A stretch of DNA of 64,000 nt from Streptomyces puniciscabiei (lineage in GTDB: Bacteria > Actinomycetota > Actinomycetes > Streptomycetales > Streptomycetaceae), in assembly GCF_006715785.1 (NCBI RefSeq), contig NZ_VFNX01000001.1, positions 62,001 to 126,000 of the forward strand. The letters are read 5' to 3'. The translations under genes were made by a program, and so were the position numbers. Under the pieces are notes generated by a model that searched no databases, was not told the DNA's origin, and saw nothing but the letters and a program-made list of their open reading frames with translations. This document shows positions 58,946 through 64,000 of the stretch, piece by piece. The first letter of the stretch is position 1, and every line of letters starts with the position of its first letter.

Positions 58946-60550
58946 ATGAGCCGGCCCGAACTCCCCCTTGCGCAGGACCCTGGCGACGGTGCCACGACCG
59001 GCCACCCCCTCTTCGGCTACCAGCAGGAACTCCACCGCGGCGTAGGCAGCTTCGCGTCGTTCGCCGCGGGGTTCTCCTTCGTGTCGATCCTCACCACCGT
59101 CTTCCAGCTGTTCGGGCTGGGCTTCGGTCTCGGCGGCGCGGCGTTCTTCTGGACCTGGCCGCTGGTCTTCGCGGGCCAACTGCTCGTCGCACTCTGTTTC
59201 GCCGAACTGGCCGCGCGTTGGCCCATATCCGGGGCGATCTACCAGTGGTCGAGCCGGCTGGCCGGCACCACGACGGGCTGGTTCGTCGGCTGGATCATGA
59301 TCATCGGGCAGATACTCACGGTCGCGGCGGCCGCGATCGCGGCACAGGCGGTGCTGCCGGGCATGTGGTCCGGGTTCCAGATCGTCGGCGGTCCGGGCGC
59401 CGATCCGTCGGTGGGCTCCCCGACCGGCGCGCAGAACGCGGTCCTGCTGGGATGCGTCCTGCTGGTCATCACCACGGTGGTGAACATCCTGGGCATCCGC
59501 CAGATGGCCGCCGCCACCAGCTTCGGCGTCACGGTCGAGATCATGGGCGTGCTCGCGCTGGTGCTGATCCTGTTCTTCCTGCCCGAGCGGGGTCCGCGGG
59601 TGGTGGCCCACCCCACCGGCTGGGCCGGTCACGGCGGCTACTTCGGGGCCTTCCTCGCGTCCTCGCTGATGGCGGCGTACGTGATGGTCGGCTTCGACTC
59701 GGCGGGCGAGCTGGCGGAGGAGACCCACAGCCCGCGCCGGACCACTCCCCGGACCATCCTGCGGGCCCTGATCACCTCGGGTGTCGGCGGCGCGCTGCTG
59801 ATCCTTTCGGGGCTGATGGCGGCGCGCAGCCTGACCGACGGAAAACTGGCGGCCGGTGGTCTGTCCTGGGTGCTCACCGACCGGCTCGGCGGGGTTCTGG
59901 GCCGCCTGCTGCTGTGCTGCGTGGCGGTCGCGGTGTTCGCCTGCACCCTGGCCGTGCAGACCTCCGGGGCGCGGATGATGTACTCCATGGCGCGCGAAGG
60001 CGCCCTGCCCTTCCACCGGCGCCTCGGCAAGGTCTCGGCCCGCACCGGTACGCCGATCACCACGTCGGTGGTGGTGGGCGTCGGCGCGGCGCTCGCGCTC
60101 GTCGTCAACATCCGCCAGTCGGCGGTCTTCACCGCCCTGTCCAGCCTCTGCATCGCCCTGCTGTACCTGGCCTACCTGGGCGTGACGGTGCCCCTGCTGG
60201 TCACCCGGATCCGGCGAAGGGGCAGCGGCGGGCTGCCGGCGGGCGTCGACGAGACCGGCCGGCCCCTGTTCTCGCTGGGCCGGTGGGGAGTGACGGTCAA
60301 CACGCTCGCCGTGCTCTACCAGGCCGGCATGACGGTCAATCTGATCTGGCCCCGTGCGGAGATCTACGACCTCACCGGCGGCACATGGTGGCTGCGGTGG
60401 AGCGCCCCGCTGTTCATCGGGCTCAGCCTCGCCGCCGGTGCCGGTTACTTCCTCGCCCGCCGGCTGCACCGCCGTATCGAGCTGAGGCACGTACCGCACA
60501 CGCACACCGAGCCGCCCCTGGACGCGCAGGCCGTCGCCGAGCCCGCCTGA
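58946..60550 (+). CDS. APC-family amino acid/guanidine permease
   Basis: 534 residues with about 12 membrane segments. The start GYQQELHRGVGSFASFAAGFSF is typical of the amino acid/GABA permease branch that accompanies urea carboxylase genes; LVFAGQLLVALCFAELAARW and WSSRLAGTTTGWFVGWIMII form helices 2-3. YVMVGFDSAGELAEETHSPRR is the loop near helix 6. ATG at 58946 has GGAGGTG upstream. It is the first gene of an operon with two DUF1989 proteins and a urea-type carboxylase, so guanidine, urea or an amino compound are possible cargos. Inverted repeats upstream suggest repression. Confidence 0.9.
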   Translation: MSRPELPLAQDPGDGATTGHPLFGYQQELHRGVGSFASFAAGFSFVSILTTVFQLFGLGFGLGGAAFFWTWPLVFAGQLLVALCFAELAARWPISGAIYQWSSRLAGTTTGWFVGWIMIIGQILTVAAAAIAAQAVLPGMWSGFQIVGGPGADPSVGSPTGAQNAVLLGCVLLVITTVVNILGIRQMAAATSFGVTVEIMGVLALVLILFFLPERGPRVVAHPTGWAGHGGYFGAFLASSLMAAYVMVGFDSAGELAEETHSPRRTTPRTILRALITSGVGGALLILSGLMAARSLTDGKLAAGGLSWVLTDRLGGVLGRLLLCCVAVAVFACTLAVQTSGARMMYSMAREGALPFHRRLGKVSARTGTPITTSVVVGVGAALALVVNIRQSAVFTALSSLCIALLYLAYLGVTVPLLVTRIRRRGSGGLPAGVDETGRPLFSLGRWGVTVNTLAVLYQAGMTVNLIWPRAEIYDLTGGTWWLRWSAPLFIGLSLAAGAGYFLARRLHRRIELRHVPHTHTEPPLDAQAVAEPA

Positions 60551-60579
60551 GGGCCCGTGTGACGCGAGGGGACGCATCG

Positions 60580-61521
60580 ATGACGTACCGACGAAGGGAC
60601 GACGGGACATCCATGACCACCGAGAGCTCGACGGCCGTACCGCAACACGGCCGCTACCCGACCGGGCAGGCTCCCGCCCGCGCCCGTGATCTGCACCTGA
60701 CCGACAGCGTCCGAAGCGCCCGCGACGACGCCCGCGCCCAGGGCGGGCAGGCCGGCGCGTGGATGCCGTACCTTCCGGCGTCGGACAGCCCGTACTGCCC
60801 GCCGGGTGTGGACGCGGCCGCCCTGGTGTGGGCGGAGACGGTGGCGCCGGGCGGCTACACGCACAAGGTCCTCGCCCGCGGTACGCGGCTGCGCTTCGAC
60901 GACCCGAGCGGTGACGCCTGCGCCCACCTGCTGCTCTTCAACGCCCTGGAGCCGGTGGAGCGGCTGAACGTCGCCGACACCCAGAAGGTGCCGTGGCAGG
61001 CGTATCCGGGCCTGGACCATCCGCTGCTCTCCGGCGACGGCCGGGTCCTGGCCGTGGTCAGCGGTGACTCCTCCGGGCGGCACGACGCCTTCTGCGGCAC
61101 CACCACCGACGCCTGGAACGAGCGCAAGTACGGTGACGCCCGCCCCGAGGGGCCGTCGCCGTCCGGCCGCGGGCTCTTCCTCAGGGCGGCCGCCAAGCAC
61201 GGTCTGAGCCGCCGCGACCTGCCACCCAGTCTCTCCTTCTTCCAGGGCGTGCGCGTCGAGGCGGACGGCACCCTGGCCTGGCAGGGAAGCGCGGGGGCGG
61301 GCACGCATGTCGAACTCGTCGCGGAGATGCCCCTGCTGGTGCTGGTCGCGAATGCCGCCCATCCGCTGGACCCTCGTCCCGGCTATGTGGTCGGCCCACT
61401 GCGGGTCCACGCCTGGCGCGGTGCCCCGACCGGCCCTGGCGAGCCACGGTTCACCGCCACTCCGGAACTGCACCGGGCCTACCTCAACACCGTCGACTAC
61501 TGCGAAGCCCGGGGGGTGTGA
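60580..61521 (+). CDS. Urea carboxylase-associated protein 1 (DUF1989; carboxyguanidine deiminase subunit type)
   Basis: 313 residues. DUF1989 signatures: ETVAPGGYTHKVLARGTRLRFDD (read as APGGYTHKVLARGTRL), AHLLLFNALEPVERLNVADT, VVSGDSSGRHDAFCGTT and LSFFQGVRVEADG. The Cys in AFCG and nearby His could bind metal. In many bacteria this protein and its partner (next gene) are reported to deiminate carboxyguanidine, letting urea-type carboxylases work on guanidine. The N-terminal ~60 residues are an extra, poorly conserved extension. ATG at 60580 has GAGGGG upstream; 60613 is an alternative. It lies 29 nt after the permease gene. Confidence 0.88.
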   Translation: MTYRRRDDGTSMTTESSTAVPQHGRYPTGQAPARARDLHLTDSVRSARDDARAQGGQAGAWMPYLPASDSPYCPPGVDAAALVWAETVAPGGYTHKVLARGTRLRFDDPSGDACAHLLLFNALEPVERLNVADTQKVPWQAYPGLDHPLLSGDGRVLAVVSGDSSGRHDAFCGTTTDAWNERKYGDARPEGPSPSGRGLFLRAAAKHGLSRRDLPPSLSFFQGVRVEADGTLAWQGSAGAGTHVELVAEMPLLVLVANAAHPLDPRPGYVVGPLRVHAWRGAPTGPGEPRFTATPELHRAYLNTVDYCEARGV

Positions 61522-61522
61522 C

Positions 61523-62323
61523 ATGGCGACCACACGGACCGAGACCAGGCCCGTCAACTACCCGACCGCCGCCGGCGGCACAGTCGCCTCCAGCGTCCCC
61601 GTGGGCGCCGTGTACGCGGAGGGCTCCCCCCTGGACTGGGGTGCGAGCCTGGTCGAAGGCGAAGTCGTCCTGGACGAGACGGTGGCCCCCAACGCGCCCT
61701 GGTCGGCGGTGGTGCGGACGGGGCACGTCCTGACGATCGTCGACGTCGGCGGCAACCAGTCGGCCGACTGTCTGCTCTACAACGCCGACGACCCCGAGGA
61801 GCGCTACAGCGTCCCCGACACCCTGGCCTGGCAGGGCAACGCCTATGTGCGCACCGGCACCGTGCTGCGCAGCAGCGAGGGCCGCCCGTTGATGACCGTC
61901 GTCGCCAACGAGGTCGACCGCCAGGACACCATCGGCGGCGCGTGCGGCAAGGAGTCCAACACCCTGCGCTACGGCCATCATGTGATGTTCCAGCACGGCT
62001 GCCGTGAGAACTTCCTCGCCGAGGCCGGGCGGCGGGGCCTCGGGGTGCGGGACATCGTCTCCAACCTCAACTGGTTCATGAACGTGCCCGTCGAGGCGGA
62101 CGGCGCGCTGGGCATCGTGGACGGCATGTCGGCGCCGGGCCGTCGGGTCGCGGTGCGCGCCGAGACGGACGTGCTGGTGATGGTGTCCAACTGCCCGCAG
62201 ATGAACAACCCGTGCAACGACTTCAACCCCACTCCGCTGCGGATGATCGTCGTGGAGCCGGCACCGGCCGACGTCGACGCCGGGTCCGCGCACGCCGCCC
62301 GCACCTCGAAGGAGGGCGCGTGA
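61523..62323 (+). CDS. Urea carboxylase-associated protein 2 (DUF1989; partner subunit)
   Basis: 266 residues, paralogous to the preceding protein but closer to the second subunit type: VVRTGHVLTIVDVGGNQSAD, CLLYNADDPEERYSVPDTLA, VVANEVDRQDTIGGACGKES, HHVMFQHGCRENFLAEAG and NLNWFMNVPVEADG. GACGKES and HGCREN contain the presumed metal-binding Cys and His. ATG at 61523 lies 1 nt after the previous stop, and its own stop overlaps the carboxylase GTG. The two subunits probably form one enzyme feeding allophanate to a hydrolase expected beyond the window. Confidence 0.9.
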   Translation: MATTRTETRPVNYPTAAGGTVASSVPVGAVYAEGSPLDWGASLVEGEVVLDETVAPNAPWSAVVRTGHVLTIVDVGGNQSADCLLYNADDPEERYSVPDTLAWQGNAYVRTGTVLRSSEGRPLMTVVANEVDRQDTIGGACGKESNTLRYGHHVMFQHGCRENFLAEAGRRGLGVRDIVSNLNWFMNVPVEADGALGIVDGMSAPGRRVAVRAETDVLVMVSNCPQMNNPCNDFNPTPLRMIVVEPAPADVDAGSAHAARTSKEGA

Positions 62324-64000
62324 TCCGCCCCACCGCCGTTCTCGTCGCCAACCGCGGTGAGATAGCCCGCCGTGTGATCCGCACCGCCAGGAGGATGGGC
62401 CTGGGCACCGTCGCCGTCTTCTCCGACGCCGACCGGGCCGCCCCGCACGTCCGCGAGGCCGATCACGCGGTCCGCATCGGTCCGGCGCCCGCCCGCGCGT
62501 CGTATCTGCGCGGGGAGGCGATCATCGAGGCCGCGCTCGCCCATGGCGCGGGCATCGTCCATCCCGGCTACGGCTTCCTCTCCGAGAACACCGTCTTCGC
62601 CCGTGCCGTGGAGGAGGCCGGTCTGCGTTTCGCGGGACCGACCGCCGACCAGATCACGGCCTTCGGTGAGAAGCACAGCGCGCGCGCCCTGGCCAAGGCC
62701 GCCGGAGTGCCGCTGCTGGCCGGGACGGAGTTGCTCGCAAGCGCCGAGGAGGCCGTCGCCGCGGCCTCCTCGATCGGGCTGCCCGTGATGGTCAAGGCCA
62801 CCGGCGGTGGCGGCGGCATCGGCATGCAGGCCTGCGCCACCGCCGACGAGGTGCGCGGGGCCTTCGCCCGCGTCGCGGCACTCGCGGAGTCCAACTTCGG
62901 ATCCGCAGGGGTGTTCCTGGAGCGCCTCGTGCGCCCCGCCCGCCATGTCGAGGTGCAGGTCTTCGGCGACGGCACCGGCCGGATCGCCGTCCTCGGTGAC
63001 CGGGACTGCTCCTTGCAGCGCCGCAACCAGAAGGTGATCGAGGAGGCCCCGGCCCCTGCCCTGCCTCCTCATGTGCGGGCGCTGCTGCACGACTCCTCCC
63101 GCCGGCTGCTCGCCTCGGTCGGCTACCGGAGCGCGGGGACCGTGGAGTTCGTCTACGACCCCGCGCGCGAGGAGGCCGCCTTCCTGGAGGTCAACACCCG
63201 CCTCCAGGTCGAACACCCGGTGACCGAGGAGGCGTACGGCGTCGACCTCGTCGAACTCATGCTCGTCCTGGCCCGCGACGGGAGGGTCGAGCACGCGGTG
63301 TTCGAGCGGGAGTGGACGGCCGCCGGGCATGCCGTGGAGGCCCGCGTCTACGCCGAGGACCCCGGCAAGGACTCGCTGCCGTCCTCGGGCCTGATCACCC
63401 GGGCGCTCTTCCCCGGCCAGGGCGCCGACAACATGCCCGGCGTGCGCGTCGACGGCTTTGCCGAAACCGGTCTGGAGGTCTCCCCCTACTACGACCCCAT
63501 GCTCGCCAAGGTGATCGCGAAGGGCCCCACCCGGGAGGCCGCGTTCGACGTGCTCGGCCAGGCCCTGACCGCGAGCCGGGTCGACGGCATCGTCACCAAC
63601 CTGGGCCTGCTGCGCGAGCTGACCTCGCGGGGCGAGGTGCGCGAGGCCGTGCACAGTACCAGCACGCTCGCCACCACGGCCGACCCCGATCCGCGCATCG
63701 ACGTCCTGGTGCCGGGCGCGATGACCACCGTCCAGGACCTCCCGGGCCGGCTCGGCTACTGGCATGTGGGCGTGCCGCCGAGCGGCCCCTTCGACGCCGT
63801 CTCCTTCGCCGAGGCCAACCTGGCCGTCGGCAACCCGGCCCAGGCCCCTGGCCTGGAGGTCACCGCGGGCGGGCTGAGCCTGCGCTTCTCGGCCGCCACC
63901 GTCGCCGCCGTCACCGGCGCTCCCGTCCCGGTCACGGTGGAGGGCAGCGCGGCAGCCCTGTGGGAGCCGGTCACGGTCCCGGCCGGCGGCACCCTGGTGC
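62320..64000 (+). CDS. Urea/guanidine carboxylase, 5' part (cut by the window end)
   Basis: 560 residues are visible from GTG 62320 (GGAGGG upstream); the frame is open at the window end. The biotin carboxylase domain is complete: VLVANRGEIARRVIRTARRM, VHPGYGFLSEN, the ATP-grasp glycine loop KATGGGGGIGMQA, GDRDCSLQRRNQKVIEEAPA (read as DRDCSLQRRNQKVIEE), EVNTRLQVEHPVTE and SPYYDPMLAKVIA. From about residue 465 a KipA/AHS2-type domain begins (VLVPGAMTTVQDLPGRLGYW). The remaining AHS1 and biotinyl domains must lie outside. With DUF1989 partners present, guanidine rather than urea is the likelier natural substrate; ATP and biotin are required. Confidence 0.93.
   Translation, partial: MIRPTAVLVANRGEIARRVIRTARRMGLGTVAVFSDADRAAPHVREADHAVRIGPAPARASYLRGEAIIEAALAHGAGIVHPGYGFLSENTVFARAVEEAGLRFAGPTADQITAFGEKHSARALAKAAGVPLLAGTELLASAEEAVAAASSIGLPVMVKATGGGGGIGMQACATADEVRGAFARVAALAESNFGSAGVFLERLVRPARHVEVQVFGDGTGRIAVLGDRDCSLQRRNQKVIEEAPAPALPPHVRALLHDSSRRLLASVGYRSAGTVEFVYDPAREEAAFLEVNTRLQVEHPVTEEAYGVDLVELMLVLARDGRVEHAVFEREWTAAGHAVEARVYAEDPGKDSLPSSGLITRALFPGQGADNMPGVRVDGFAETGLEVSPYYDPMLAKVIAKGPTREAAFDVLGQALTASRVDGIVTNLGLLRELTSRGEVREAVHSTSTLATTADPDPRIDVLVPGAMTTVQDLPGRLGYWHVGVPPSGPFDAVSFAEANLAVGNPAQAPGLEVTAGGLSLRFSAATVAAVTGAPVPVTVEGSAAALWEPVTVPAGGTLV

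Overview
The window is very GC-rich, with strong third-position G/C bias, GGAGG-type ribosome binding sites, frequent GTG/TTG starts and many secreted carbohydrate-active enzymes that carry ricin-type (CBM13) modules. This points to a soil actinomycete, most likely Streptomyces. No rRNA, tRNA, CRISPR array or intact insertion sequence was seen. Everything here comes from reading the sequence; no database search was possible.

Layout. 1-9,500: decayed gene pieces, a class A penicillin-binding protein, an SDR/DUF2867 gene plus photolyase pair, a lipoprotein polysaccharide deacetylase, an ISL3-type transposase remnant and a zinc-ribbon protein. 9,556-13,526: two secreted enzymes on the minus strand (GH54-CBM42 arabinofuranosidase, GH29 fucosidase). 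13,999-25,874: one long plus-strand operon for uptake (ribose-type ABC transporter) and non-phosphorylating catabolism of L-fucose or related sugars, ending in a GntR/FadR regulator. 25,944-30,850: minus-strand run of GH54-CBM13, a CE3-like esterase, an internally deleted GH10 xylanase pseudogene and GH27-CBM13. 32,129-35,812: a CebR-like LacI regulator with textbook operators and two GH6 cellulases. 36,113-39,695: LysR regulator with prpF-like isomerase and dicarboxylate symporter. 40,304-53,228: GH43 exo-galactanase-like enzyme, GH97 (frameshifted), a sortase-anchored clan GH-A glycosidase, an expansin, an ECF sigma factor with a putative membrane anti-sigma partner, a trimodular GH10-CBM13-GH62 enzyme, and a ricin-domain protein with an unassigned catalytic-looking domain. 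53,330-58,700: gene graveyards flanking a large PQQ-propeller/Ig/tandem-repeat secreted protein. 58,946-64,000: permease, two DUF1989 (urea carboxylase-associated) proteins and the start of a urea/guanidine carboxylase, cut by the window end.

How it works together. The secreted set fits attack on plant cell walls: arabinoxylan (GH10, GH62, GH54, CE3-like), type II arabinogalactan (GH43, GH27, GH54, GH29), cellulose (GH6) and wall loosening (expansin). Released L-fucose would feed the large operon.

The most notable observation is a shared promoter-like signature, CGGCAACCTT, then 14 nt, then CNAC[T/C]. It lies upstream of the anchored glycosidase, the expansin, the GH10-GH62 xylanase and the unassigned ricin protein, with a weaker copy upstream of the GH54-CBM13 run. 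The spacing is the same in every case, and it looks like an ECF sigma -35/-10 pair. An ECF sigma gene with a membrane partner that has an extracellular domain lies in the middle of this group. I propose a local polysaccharide-responsive sigma/anti-sigma regulon; that link is inference.
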